Under the pieces are notes generated by a model, which was not told the origin of the DNA, searched no databases, and was given only the letters and a program-made list of their open reading frames with translations. Below, one piece after another: positions 52,247 to 61,407 of a stretch of DNA of 64,000 nucleotides. Position 1 is the stretch's first letter, and every line of letters starts with the position of its first letter. Position numbers and translations under genes: made by a program. Source of the DNA: Fulvimarina uroteuthidis (GTDB taxonomy: Bacteria; Pseudomonadota; Alphaproteobacteria; Rhizobiales; Rhizobiaceae); assembly GCF_034321785.1 (NCBI RefSeq), contig NZ_JAXLPB010000001.1, forward strand, positions 310,001 to 374,000. The letters are read 5' to 3'.

Positions 52247-52771
52247 TCAGTTGAGCTTGCGGCTGAGGGTCAGCGCGCTCGTCCGCGTGCCGTCCTCATG
52301 GGTGTAGTAGGCGGGGCGGCGCCCCACTTCCTCGAAACCGAGCCGGCGATACAGCGCCCGCGCGGCGGTGTTCACCTCGTCGACCTCGAGGTGGATGACG
52401 TCCGCGCGCTCGGCGTAGAGATGGGCAAGGACCGTATCCATCAGGAGGCGCCCGACGCCGCGTCCGCGCGCCTCAGTCGAGACGGCGATGGTCAGGATCT
52501 CCGCCTCGCCCTCGACGAGGCGCGCGAGAACGAAGCCGAGCGGCGGCTGGCCGGGCGCGCCGACGCGCCGGGCGGCGAAGCCGAACGTCGTGCTCTGGGC
52601 AAGCAGCGAGCCGAGTTCGTCGCCGGACCAGGCCTGCGAGAACGCTTCGGCATGCAGTTCGGCCGAGGCGTCGAGTTCGGCATCGACAAGGGGCGTCGCC
52701 ACGATGTCGCCGCGCTGAACCAGACCGTTCATGAACGATACGGACCAAATCCAAGGCAACATCCAGTACAT
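52247..52771 (-). CDS. rimI: Ribosomal protein-alanine N-acetyltransferase-like GNAT protein
   Basis: A 174-residue GNAT acetyltransferase. The acetyl-CoA-binding motif is ARGRGVGRLLMDTVL near residue 101, followed by LEVDEVNTAARALYRRLGFEEVGRRPAYY, the RimI-like C-terminal block. It would acetylate the N-terminus of S18. ATG 52771 has GAGGAGG at ideal spacing, so the start is well supported even though it adds a hydrophobic MYWMLPWIW segment. It lies downstream of tsaB, as is usual. Confidence 0.85.
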   Translation of the reverse strand: MYWMLPWIWSVSFMNGLVQRGDIVATPLVDAELDASAELHAEAFSQAWSGDELGSLLAQSTTFGFAARRVGAPGQPPLGFVLARLVEGEAEILTIAVSTEARGRGVGRLLMDTVLAHLYAERADVIHLEVDEVNTAARALYRRLGFEEVGRRPAYYTHEDGTRTSALTLSRKLN

Positions 52772-52925
52772 CTCGCATCCTCCTCAGCCGCGTCACGACA
52801 CCGGATCGACGAAGGCTCGGACAGCCCTGTCAGCCGGTGCGAAACCCTGCGAAGTCCGGCATCACGTCGCAGAGCCGGAAGGATAGCAGAACGCAAAACC
52901 GTTGGGCCAGTGCGCGTTTTGAATC

Positions 52926-53657
52926 TCAGGCTTTTTCGGCGAACAGGCTGAACGGCCGCGACGACGGTTTGGCATCGGCGCCGCGAAGATAGAGCGGCTT
53001 GGCCGGCAGAACGCCGCGCGAGGCCGCGGCAAGCCGCGCAAGGACCGCGATGTCGATCCGGCTGGTTTCGTAGCGAATGCGCAGCCGGCTGCCGCCGAGC
53101 ATATCCTGTGCGATCCGCGCGCCCGATCCCGTGACGTCGATCAGCGCTTCGGGCCCGAGCGCCTTGCCGACGAAGGCCGCGAGGGCATCGGGCGCGAAAG
53201 CCTCGGACGCCCGGAGAACGTCGCCGTCGGCGGCCATCAGCAGCCCGTAGACCTCGCCGCGCCTGGCGTCGTGGATCGCCAGCACGGGTCTTTCGTCCCG
53301 CACCGCCTCCGCCATGGCATGCAGCGTCGCAAGGCCGACGACGGGCACGGCGAGGGCGAGCGCATAGCCCCGCGCCGCCGACACGCCGACGCGAACGCCC
53401 GTGAACGATCCGGGACCCACGGTGACCGCGATCCCGGTGATGTCGGCGAAGCAGTGCCCGCTCGCCTCGAACAGCCGGTCGATGACGGACGGCAGGCGTT
53501 CGGCATGCCCGCGCCCGATGGTCTCGCTGATCGCGGCGACGATGGTTGACCCGCGGGCCCGCGCACCCGCCCCGGAGCCTGTGGCGCACAGGGCCGCCGA
53601 ACATTCGTCGAACGCGGTGTCGAGGGCGAGGATCAGCCCGTTTTCATGGCCTGCCAT
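52926..53657 (-). CDS. tsaB: tRNA threonylcarbamoyladenosine biosynthesis protein TsaB
   Basis: A 243-residue ASKHA-fold protein that with TsaD and TsaE makes t6A37 in tRNA. The N-terminal ILALDTAFDECSAAL and VTVGPGSFTGVRVGVSAARGYALAL near residue 78 are diagnostic. Start ATG 53657 was chosen by homology. Residues 27-38 are an Ala/Gly/Arg-rich stretch. It sits between the Nfu gene and rimI. Confidence 0.9.
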   Translation of the reverse strand: MAGHENGLILALDTAFDECSAALCATGSGAGARARGSTIVAAISETIGRGHAERLPSVIDRLFEASGHCFADITGIAVTVGPGSFTGVRVGVSAARGYALALAVPVVGLATLHAMAEAVRDERPVLAIHDARRGEVYGLLMAADGDVLRASEAFAPDALAAFVGKALGPEALIDVTGSGARIAQDMLGGSRLRIRYETSRIDIAVLARLAAASRGVLPAKPLYLRGADAKPSSRPFSLFAEKA

Positions 53658-53686
53658 CGGATCCACCGGAGAAAAGCGCCGACGGA

Positions 53687-54250
53687 TCAGGCCGCCTCGA
53701 CCTCTTCGACTTCCGGCACGAAGTGGCGCAGGAGGTTCTGGATGCCGTGCTTCAGCGTCGCCGTCGAGGATGGGCAGCCGGCGCAGGCGCCGCGCATGTT
53801 GAGGTACACCGTCCCGTCGCGATAGCCGCGGAAGGTGATATCGCCGCCGTCCTGCGCGACCGCCGGGCGCACGCGCGTCTCGATCAGTTCCTTGATCGTG
53901 GCGACGGTTTCCTCGTCGCCCTCGTCGTAGAATTCCTCGCCGGCTTCGAGATCGGCAGCGGCGGTCTCGGCCATCACCGGACGATTGGCGACGAAGTGCT
54001 CCATCAGGCCGGCAAGGATCGCAGGCTTCAGATGCGCCCAGTCGCCGCTCGCCTTGGTGACGGTGACGAAATCGAAGCCGAAGAAGACGCCGGTGACGCC
54101 CTCGACCTCGAACAGGCGAGCGGCCAGCGGCGAACGCCGCGCCGCCTCGTCCACATCGGTGAATTCCTCGGTGCCCTTTTCCAGCACGACGCGGCCTGGA
54201 AGGAACTTCAGGGTTGCCGGGTTCGGCGTGACTTCGGTCTGGATGAACAT
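53687..54250 (-). CDS. Nfu-type iron-sulfur cluster scaffold
   Basis: A 187-residue protein with an N-terminal Nfu_N domain (MFIQTEVTPNPATLKFLPG start) and a C-terminal NifU-like domain whose CxxC is in RGACAGCPSSTATLKHGI near residue 150. It carries 4Fe-4S clusters to target proteins; miaB, a double-cluster enzyme in this window, would be one client type. Start has AAGGA upstream. Confidence 0.92.
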   Translation of the reverse strand: MFIQTEVTPNPATLKFLPGRVVLEKGTEEFTDVDEAARRSPLAARLFEVEGVTGVFFGFDFVTVTKASGDWAHLKPAILAGLMEHFVANRPVMAETAAADLEAGEEFYDEGDEETVATIKELIETRVRPAVAQDGGDITFRGYRDGTVYLNMRGACAGCPSSTATLKHGIQNLLRHFVPEVEEVEAA

Positions 54251-54389
54251 CGCTCGATCCTTCTGCATCCGTTCGGTCGTGCGAGCGGCGCGTCTTGTTT
54301 GGAATTGTTCTAAACCTAGTGGCTCGGCCCGTTTTCCGCAAGCGGGCCGCACCGTTCCCAAGCCCCGGAACCGAAGCCCCGAGGCCGCC

Positions 54390-54884
54390 TCAACACAAGC
54401 TCGCGATCTCGTCCTCGTCGAGCGAGAAGGGGATGATCGTGACGGGAATGGGAAAGGCCGCACCCTTGCCGACGGCGGCCGAAACCAGCGGTCCCGGACC
54501 GTCCTTGCCCTCGCCGGACGCAAGCACGAGGATCGCGATTTCCTGGTCCTCTTCGATCACCTTGCCGATCTCGGCGACGATGTCGCCCTCGCGCACCAGC
54601 GTCTCGGGTTCGACGCCTACCTTCTCGCGCAGATTGTCGGCGATCCGGCCGAGCCGCGTGCTGGCCTCCTCGGTCGCCTCGGCGCGCATGATCTCTTCCA
54701 CGCCGAACCACTGGCCCTGGAATTCGCTGGAATGCACGACGTAGAGGAAGACGGCGGCGCCGCCCGTCGTCTTCGCCCGCCATGCGGCGTATTCGGCCGC
54801 ACGCAGGCATTCCGGCGTATCGTCGATGATCGCCAGGAATTTGCGCTTGCCGCCCTCGGAGGGGCTGATCCGTTTCGATACCAT
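54390..54884 (-). CDS. Universal stress protein
   Basis: A 164-residue USP-fold protein. It starts with a basic tail, then KFLAIIDDTPECLRAAEYAAWRA near residue 14. The typical ATP-binding GxxGxxGS loop is not clear: the corresponding region reads GKDGPGPLVSAAVGKG, so it may be a non-ATP type. A USP gene between nfu and trpS is standard in related genomes. Function is probably stress adaptation. Confidence 0.82.
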   Translation of the reverse strand: MVSKRISPSEGGKRKFLAIIDDTPECLRAAEYAAWRAKTTGGAAVFLYVVHSSEFQGQWFGVEEIMRAEATEEASTRLGRIADNLREKVGVEPETLVREGDIVAEIGKVIEEDQEIAILVLASGEGKDGPGPLVSAAVGKGAAFPIPVTIIPFSLDEDEIASLC

Positions 54885-54942
54885 TGCGATTAGATGGCAG
54901 CCTGACGCGCCAAGGGCAACCCGTCGCAGATCTCCATGACCA

Positions 54943-56010
54943 TCAGTCCCGCAACATGCCGATGATGTCCTTGACGTCCCGGATGGTCCGGGAGGCGATT
55001 TCGTCGGCCTTCTCGCCGCCCGCCTTCAGGACGCTGTCGATATGGCCCGGATCCTCGATCAGCCGGCGCATCTCGCCCGTGACCGGTGCAAGCGACGAAA
55101 CGGCGAGATCGACGAGGGACGGCTTGAACTCGGAGAACTGCCGGCCGCCGAACTCCTTCAGCACCGCCTTGCGCGACTGGCCGGCGAGCGCGGCGTAGAT
55201 GCCCACCAGATTGTCGGCCTCGGGGCGCCCGGCCAGACCGGCCGGCTCGGAAGGAAGCGCGTCCGGATCGGTCTTCGCCTTCTTCACCTTGCGCGCGATC
55301 GCCTCGGCGTCGTCGGTCAGGTTGATGCGCGACAGGTCGGACGGGTCCGACTTCGACATCTTCTTCGATCCGTCCTTCAGGCTCATCACCCGGGTCGCCG
55401 GACCTTCGATGATCGGATCGGTGATCGGGAAATAGCCGTTCACCGTCTCGTTGCCCATCCGGATTTCCCGGCCGAGACCGGTCGCGGCGATCTTCTGGGA
55501 AAAATCATTGTTGAACTTGATCGCGATGTCGCGCGTCAGTTCCAGATGCTGCTTCTGGTCCTCGCCGACCGGCACGTGGGTCGCCCGGTAGACGAGAATG
55601 TCCGCCGCCATCAGCGAAGGATAGGCCAGAAGACCCAGCGAGGCATTTTCGCGGTCCTTGCCGGCCTTGTCCTTGAACTGGGTCATCCGGTTCATCCAGC
55701 CGATGCGGGCCACGCAGTTGAAGATCCAGGCGAGTTCGGCATGTCCCGAGACCCGGCTCTGGTTGAAGATCACCGAGCGCTCCGGGTCGATGCCGGCGGC
55801 CAGATAGGCCGCGGCGATGGACCGGGTCTGGCCGGCCAGATCGTCCTGGACGAGCTTGGCCGTGATCGCGTGAAGATCGACGACGCAGAAGAGGCAGGGC
55901 ATCTCGTCCTGCATCGCGACGAACTTCTTGATCGCGCCGAGATAGTTGCCGAGATGAAGATTGCCGGTGGGCTGGATGCCCGACAGGACGCGCGGCGCGA
56001 AATCGCTCAT
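54943..56010 (-). CDS. trpS: Tryptophanyl-tRNA synthetase
   Basis: A 355-residue class Ic synthetase. The HIGH-like motif is SGIQPTGNLHLGNYLG near residue 9, and the KMSKS motif is KKMSKSDPSD near 216. Length is normal. It is upstream of the universal stress protein gene, with AGGAG before ATG 56010. Confidence 0.95.
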   Translation of the reverse strand: MSDFAPRVLSGIQPTGNLHLGNYLGAIKKFVAMQDEMPCLFCVVDLHAITAKLVQDDLAGQTRSIAAAYLAAGIDPERSVIFNQSRVSGHAELAWIFNCVARIGWMNRMTQFKDKAGKDRENASLGLLAYPSLMAADILVYRATHVPVGEDQKQHLELTRDIAIKFNNDFSQKIAATGLGREIRMGNETVNGYFPITDPIIEGPATRVMSLKDGSKKMSKSDPSDLSRINLTDDAEAIARKVKKAKTDPDALPSEPAGLAGRPEADNLVGIYAALAGQSRKAVLKEFGGRQFSEFKPSLVDLAVSSLAPVTGEMRRLIEDPGHIDSVLKAGGEKADEIASRTIRDVKDIIGMLRD

Positions 56011-56155
56011 TCCGGCATGCTCCTAGTTCCTGGGAAAAGACGACGATGGGGGTCGAAACGCCCGCGCTTATGAACGGGTGTCGGGAAAATCGCAACGCTT
56101 TGGCGACAATGCGGGCCATGGCCGAATGTCTCGACCCCGTCCCGCGCGGCCGCGC

Positions 56156-57034
56156 TCAGATCGTGATCGACCAGGCAAAGCTGCGATGCTCGCCCGCTTC
56201 GAGAACCAGGATGCCCGGCTTGTCGAAGATATCGGCATCGAAGCCTTCAGGACTCGCCATCGAGTACCAGGGTTCGATGCAGACGAAGGGCGCGCCGCCC
56301 GGCTTCGACCAGATGCCGAGATCCTTGTAGCCGTCCCACGACACGGTGAGCGCCCGCGCGACGTCTCCGGTCTCGGAAACGGCCTGATAGGTGACGGAAC
56401 GGCTGGCGATTCCCGGCATGACCAGCGCGTCCTCGGCAAACAGCGCGTCCGACAGAGGCAGGCTCTTGCCGTCGAAGGGCAGTGGGCACGGATCCGACAG
56501 AAGACCGCCCTCGACGCCGAGCGCCTGGCCGCTCTCGCGTTTTTCGAAGACGATCCGGTGCCGGTCCTTCGGCACGCCTTCGACAAGCGGCCAGGCAAAG
56601 CCCGGATGCGCGCCGATGCCGCAGGCAAGGGGCGTGCCGCCCGGATTGGTGATGGTCGTGCGCACCGAAAGCGTCGTGCCGATCGCTTCCACGTGAATGT
56701 CGAGGACGAAGGCGAACGGATATTGCGCCCGTGTCTCCTCATTGTCGACGAGGCGCAGCGCGACGCTTCGCTCGTTCTCCTCCACGATGTCGAACACCAT
56801 GTCCCGGGCGAAACCGTGCTGGAACATCGGATAGGATCTGCCGCCATGGTGCAGGCGGTCTCCGGTCAGCCGGCCGACCACGGGAAACAGCACGGGCGCG
56901 TGGCGCGGCCATTCGGGGCCGGCCTGCCACAAGAGTTCGCTGCCGTCCTTGCCCTTGAGGCTGCGCAGTTCGGCCCCGATGCGGCTCACCACGGCCGTGA
57001 CGCCCACGCTTTCGATTTCAAACGTCCGGTTCAC
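56156..57034 (-). CDS. Aldose 1-epimerase-family protein
   Basis: A 292-residue beta-sandwich protein of the GalM / hexose-6-phosphate epimerase superfamily. It has GAELRSLKGKDGSELLWQ near residue 20, PVVGRLTGDRL near 51, and GIGAHPGFAWPL near 139, whose histidine is the probable catalytic residue. The LACX-like subgroup seems the best match; substrate unknown. It starts with GTG 57034, 30 bp after the lysE stop, so it is probably co-transcribed with it. Confidence 0.8.
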   Translation of the reverse strand: MNRTFEIESVGVTAVVSRIGAELRSLKGKDGSELLWQAGPEWPRHAPVLFPVVGRLTGDRLHHGGRSYPMFQHGFARDMVFDIVEENERSVALRLVDNEETRAQYPFAFVLDIHVEAIGTTLSVRTTITNPGGTPLACGIGAHPGFAWPLVEGVPKDRHRIVFEKRESGQALGVEGGLLSDPCPLPFDGKSLPLSDALFAEDALVMPGIASRSVTYQAVSETGDVARALTVSWDGYKDLGIWSKPGGAPFVCIEPWYSMASPEGFDADIFDKPGILVLEAGEHRSFAWSITI

Positions 57035-57064
57035 CGGCGGTTCCTTTCGAGTGGCCCCCGACGA

Positions 57065-57682
57065 TCAGGGGCTTGAGAGAAGAGCGGCGGCGATGGCGAG
57101 CATGGTGAGTCCGACGATCAGGTCGAGCACGCGCCAGGCGGCAGGCCGAACGAAAAGCGGTCGCAGCAGCCTTGCACCGTAGCCAAGCGAGAAGAAGAAG
57201 GCGAACGAACTCGACACCGCCCCGACGCCGAAGACCAGCGCATCGCCGTCGAACTGGCTGGCGATCGAGCCCAGGAGGACAACCGTATCGAGATAGACGT
57301 GCGGATTGAGAAAGGTGAAGGCGAGGCATGACAGGATCGCGGCCTTGAGGCTCGTCGTGACCTCGCCCCCGGTCTCCAGCGCGCCCTCGCCGCCGCGCCA
57401 GGCCGCCAGGAGCCGCGTTGCGCCGTACCAGACGAGAAACGCCGCGCCGAACCAGCGCATGTAGATCTCGACGCTCGGCAGCACCTTCGAAACCGCGGCG
57501 AAGCTGGTGACGCCGATCGCGATCAGCACGGCATCCGACAGGGCGCAGGTGAGAACCACCGGCAACACATGTTCGCCCCGCAGGCCCTGACGCAGCACGA
57601 ACGCGTTCTGGGCACCGATCGCGAGAATCAGGCTGAAGCCCGTCGCAAACCCGATTGCGAACGCGGATAGGGTGGCGGTCAT
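57065..57682 (-). CDS. lysE: LysE/ArgO-family amino acid exporter
   Basis: A 205-residue inner-membrane exporter of basic amino acids, with about six helices. FSLILAIGAQNAFVLRQGL near residue 16 is the family hallmark, and TFLNPHVYLDTVVLLGS near 127 is typical of LysE/ArgO. Its promoter region contains a tandem 22-bp repeat, which may bind a regulator. LysE genes usually have a divergent LysG/ArgP-type regulator; here the divergent gene is a Nudix hydrolase instead. Confidence 0.87.
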   Translation of the reverse strand: MTATLSAFAIGFATGFSLILAIGAQNAFVLRQGLRGEHVLPVVLTCALSDAVLIAIGVTSFAAVSKVLPSVEIYMRWFGAAFLVWYGATRLLAAWRGGEGALETGGEVTTSLKAAILSCLAFTFLNPHVYLDTVVLLGSIASQFDGDALVFGVGAVSSSFAFFFSLGYGARLLRPLFVRPAAWRVLDLIVGLTMLAIAAALLSSP

Positions 57683-57852
57683 CAAAAACGTCTCGGCGAC
57701 TCGACTGGCTGGAAGTGCCGGCAGACTTCTACGAAACCCGGCGCCCATCGGCCAGATGTCGTGCGAACACACTCCTCAGCGATAAATCGGCGATGCGACG
57801 ATAGCCCGTCACCGTGTCGTCATGCCTCTTCCAATTCGTCAGCACACATTCA

Positions 57853-57899
57853 TATAAGCATGGCAGATTAATCGTATAAGCGTCGCAAACAAATCGTAT
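57853..57899. promoter_or_regulatory. Tandem 22-bp operator-like repeat
   Basis: Two units run back to back: TATAAGC-N10-AATCG at 57853-57874 and again at 57875-57896, 17 of 22 positions identical, followed by TAT. The period of two helical turns suggests side-by-side binding of a regulator in the divergent lysE/Nudix promoter region. Confidence 0.5.
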
Positions 57900-57945
57900 T
57901 TTCACGACATTCGATCCATGCTCGGAGTAGCCGAAACGCAACCTC

Positions 57946-58371
57946 ATGCCCAAACGCCGAAGACAGACTGCCGCCCTTCCCTATCGTCTTTCGTCCGATG
58001 GCGCATTCGAGGTTCTGCTCGTGACGTCCCGGGACACCGGGCGCTGGGTCCTGCCCAAGGGCTGGCCCATGCCTGGCAAGAAGCTGAGCAAGGCCGCGGA
58101 GATCGAAGCCTACGAGGAAGCGGGCGTCATCGGCACGACGGCGAAGAAATCGATCGGCACCTATGATTACGACAAGGTCGAGAGCCGCAAGCGGCGGATC
58201 CCGTGCCGGGTGCATATCTTTCCGCTGCCCGTCGACAGCCTTCTCGACAAATGGCCCGAGCGCGGTCAGCGCACCCGCGAATGGTTCGCCCCGAAGGACG
58301 CCGCCACGAGCGTGGACGAGAAGGATCTCCGCCTGCTTCTCGGCAGGATCGAGACCGTCCTGCGGAACTGA
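57946..58371 (+). CDS. Nudix hydrolase (DIPP-like)
   Basis: A 141-residue Nudix protein. The box reads GWPMPGKKLSKAAEIEAYEEAGV near residue 38: the essential glutamates in E-A-Y-E-E are present, but the usual Arg of the REUxEE motif is Ile and an earlier Glu is Lys. The LPKGWPM start is typical of the diphosphoinositol polyphosphate / Ap6A hydrolase-like group in alphaproteobacteria. Substrate unknown. It is divergent from lysE and convergent with glnE. Confidence 0.82.
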   Translation: MPKRRRQTAALPYRLSSDGAFEVLLVTSRDTGRWVLPKGWPMPGKKLSKAAEIEAYEEAGVIGTTAKKSIGTYDYDKVESRKRRIPCRVHIFPLPVDSLLDKWPERGQRTREWFAPKDAATSVDEKDLRLLLGRIETVLRN

Positions 58372-58398
58372 GATCGCCGTCGCACCCTCTTGTCAACG

Positions 58399-61300
58399 TC
58401 ACGCCTCGGCCGGTTTGGCCGCATCGGGATCGCCGAGACGGGCGACGAAGAGGGTCCGGACCTGCGACGTCGCACGGTCGAGCGCCTCCGCGATCCCGTT
58501 CGCATCGGCGACGTTCAACGCCTGCGCGATTCGCTCGACCAGCCGCGCCGGCAGATCCTCGATCTCGTTCGTGCCGGCCGGCGCAAGGCGTGCAAGCTGC
58601 ATGACCGCAGACAAGGTCTGCATGGCCTCGGTCAGCGGCGTCGGGCCGGATGATCCCGGCCCGCCACCGGCTGCGGCGCGCTCGTAGGCCGCGAGGATAT
58701 CGACGGTCTCGCAGCCCGGATCGGGCGAGATCTGCCCGGACAGTTGCGCCCACTGGGCGATGAATTCCAGATCGACGAGACCGCCCGGCCTCAACTTCAG
58801 ATCGAGCGTTCCGCGCGGGGGCTTGTCGCGCCCGATCCGGCCGCGCATGGTCACGACATCCTTCGTGACCGCCTCGGCATCGCTCGGGCGGGCAAGAAGT
58901 TCGGCAATCGTGTCGCCGACGATCGCCCGCATCTCCTCGTCGCCCGCGAGCGTCCGTGCCCGGGTGAGCGCCATGCGCTCCCACGTCCAGGCCTCGGTTT
59001 CCTGATATTTGCGGAACGCCTTCCAGCGGGTGGCGAGCGGCCCGGCATTGCCCGAGGGGCGAAGCCGGAAGTCCACCTCGTAAAGGGTCCCCTCACGCAT
59101 CGGCGAGGTGAGCGCCGCGATGAGGCGCTGGGTGAGGCGCGTGAAATAGACCTGCACGGCAAGCGGCCTGTCGCCATCGGACGTCTCGGCCTCCTCGTCG
59201 TGATCGTAGAGCAGGATCAGGTCGACATCGGAGGACGCGGTCAGCTCCCGGCTTCCGAGCCGGCCCATGCCCAGAAGCACGAGGCGCATGCCGTCGACCC
59301 GGCCGTGGACGCGCGAGAACTCGGCGACGGCGGCGATCAGCAGCGCATTCAGCACCACGTCGGCGATGTTGGAAAAGGCAGGTCCGGTCTCCGCCAGATC
59401 CACGACGCCCGACAGCATGCGCGCGCCGACGAGAAAGCGCTGCTCGGACGCAAAGATCCGCAGCCGCGCCAGGACGTCCTCATAGCCGTTTGCATCGGCC
59501 AGAAACGCTTCCAGCCGCGCTTCCATCAGCGCGCGATCCGGTACCTCGTCGTAGAAGGCCGGATCGAGAAGCGCATCGAAGACGTGCGGCCTTTGGGCGA
59601 GCGTCGCGGCCATCGAGGGTGCCGCCGTCAGGATCAGCAGCAGGAGATGAAGCGTCTTCGGATTGGAGGCGATCAGCGAGAAGAACTGGATGCCCGACGG
59701 CAGGCCGGCGAGGAACCGGTCGAAGGCGGCGACGCTGCCGTCGGGGTCCGGCGCATCGGCGAACGCCTCGAGGAGAGCGGGCAGAACGTCCGACAGGCGC
59801 TCGCGGGCCTTCTGGGTCCTCGTCGCGCGGTAGCGACCGATATTCCACGATCGCACGACCCGCGCGACGTCGGCCGGGCGGGCAAAGCCCATGGCCTCGA
59901 TCGCCGCGATGCCTTCGGGATCGGTATCGCTGGCCAGAAGCCGGAGAACGGCGTCGGGTTCGGGCGCTTCCGCGACCTTGCGCGAACGCCCGTCGTTGAA
60001 CAGCGCGTTGAAGCGCTCGTCGACGATCCGAAGCGTGCGCAGGAACCGCGTCTCGAACGCCTCATAGGCGGAAAAACCCAGAAGGCCGGCAATGCCGGCA
60101 AGCCCCGCTTCGTCCTGCGGCAATTCGTGGGTCTGCTCGTCATGCTCCATCTGGATCGCATGCTCGACGCGGCGCAGGAACCAGTAGGCGTCGAGGAGAT
60201 CGTCCCGCTGGGCGGCACCGAGCCAACCGTATTGCGCCAGCAGGCCGAGCGTCTCGTCGGTCCGGCGCGTGCGCAGCGCCGGATTGCGCCCGCCCGCGAT
60301 CAGTTGCTGGGCCTGGACGAAGAACTCGGCCTCCCGAATTCCGCCGCGCCCGAGCTTCACATTGTGGCCGGCCACGACGACGTCCCCGAAACCGCGATGG
60401 GTATCGATCCGGCTCTTCATGTCCTGAATATCGGCGACGGCGGCGAAATCGAGATATTTGCGCCAGACGAACGGCGAAAGCTCGTTCAGGAACGCGCGCG
60501 CGACCCAGCGGTCGCCGGCGACGGGCCTCGCCTTGATCATCGCCGCGCGCTCCCAGTTGCGGCCCGAACTCTCGTAATAGGTCATCGCCATGTCGGTGGT
60601 GATGGCGAGCGGCATCGCGCCGGGATCGGGGCGAAGACGCAGATCCGTGCGGAAGACGTAGCCGTCGCCGGTCCGCTCGTTGAGAAGGCGGACGAGGCGT
60701 CTGACGATCTTCGAGAATTCGGGGACGGCCTCCATCGGATCGGCGGCGATCCCGCATTCGGCATCGAAGAAGACGATGAGATCGATGTCGCTGGAATAGT
60801 TGAGTTCGCGCGCGCCGAGCTTGCCCATGGCCAGCACGAAGAGGCCGCAACCGGTCTCGGGATCGGCCGGATCGGGCAGCACGATCCTGCCGGCCTTGTG
60901 GGCGGCCGCAAGGCAGAACCTCAGCGCCGCGCCGATCGCAGCCTCCGCAAGGCGCGACAGGCATTCGGTGGTGTCGGCCGGCGATGCCGCCCCGAACAGG
61001 TCCCGGAGCGCGATCAGGAGGGAGACTTCGCGTTTTACCTCGCGCAGCCGCTTCATCATCGCGGCCTCGGTGGTCTCGCCTTCGGCACCGTCCGCCATGG
61101 CCCCGATCAGACGGTCGATCCGGTGCCCGGCATCCTCCTCGAACAGATCCTCGAGAATCGCCGGACGCCATTGGATCGAGGCGCGAAGATAGGGCGAAAG
61201 CGCCATCACCGCCCCGAGCCGGGCCGCATCGGCCGAGCCGGACCGACAGAAGCCGGCAAGCCGGGACAGGTCCGCGTCCGCCGCGGCGTCCGCCAGTTCG

Positions 61301-61407
61301 CCCAGCCAGTCGCGGACGCCTTGCCCCGAGGAGAGAACGCGTGGGTGAAGATCTCCGCCGATCTTCGGGCCGGGCGCGCTCGCCCCGTCAGTTCGGCTTG
61401 TCGTCAT
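58399..61407 (-). CDS. glnE: Glutamine synthetase adenylyltransferase/deadenylase
   Basis: A 1002-residue bifunctional enzyme that controls glutamine synthetase by adding or removing AMP. Two nucleotidyltransferase domains are visible: LGARELNYSSDIDLIVFFD near residue 200 (deadenylase side) and LGSRELTASSDVDLILLYDHDEE near 722 (adenylyltransferase side), each followed by helical domains. Its ATG overlaps the sensor kinase gene by 20 bp. Length and order match other Hyphomicrobiales. Confidence 0.95.
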   Translation of the reverse strand: MTTSRTDGASAPGPKIGGDLHPRVLSSGQGVRDWLGELADAAADADLSRLAGFCRSGSADAARLGAVMALSPYLRASIQWRPAILEDLFEEDAGHRIDRLIGAMADGAEGETTEAAMMKRLREVKREVSLLIALRDLFGAASPADTTECLSRLAEAAIGAALRFCLAAAHKAGRIVLPDPADPETGCGLFVLAMGKLGARELNYSSDIDLIVFFDAECGIAADPMEAVPEFSKIVRRLVRLLNERTGDGYVFRTDLRLRPDPGAMPLAITTDMAMTYYESSGRNWERAAMIKARPVAGDRWVARAFLNELSPFVWRKYLDFAAVADIQDMKSRIDTHRGFGDVVVAGHNVKLGRGGIREAEFFVQAQQLIAGGRNPALRTRRTDETLGLLAQYGWLGAAQRDDLLDAYWFLRRVEHAIQMEHDEQTHELPQDEAGLAGIAGLLGFSAYEAFETRFLRTLRIVDERFNALFNDGRSRKVAEAPEPDAVLRLLASDTDPEGIAAIEAMGFARPADVARVVRSWNIGRYRATRTQKARERLSDVLPALLEAFADAPDPDGSVAAFDRFLAGLPSGIQFFSLIASNPKTLHLLLLILTAAPSMAATLAQRPHVFDALLDPAFYDEVPDRALMEARLEAFLADANGYEDVLARLRIFASEQRFLVGARMLSGVVDLAETGPAFSNIADVVLNALLIAAVAEFSRVHGRVDGMRLVLLGMGRLGSRELTASSDVDLILLYDHDEEAETSDGDRPLAVQVYFTRLTQRLIAALTSPMREGTLYEVDFRLRPSGNAGPLATRWKAFRKYQETEAWTWERMALTRARTLAGDEEMRAIVGDTIAELLARPSDAEAVTKDVVTMRGRIGRDKPPRGTLDLKLRPGGLVDLEFIAQWAQLSGQISPDPGCETVDILAAYERAAAGGGPGSSGPTPLTEAMQTLSAVMQLARLAPAGTNEIEDLPARLVERIAQALNVADANGIAEALDRATSQVRTLFVARLGDPDAAKPAEA

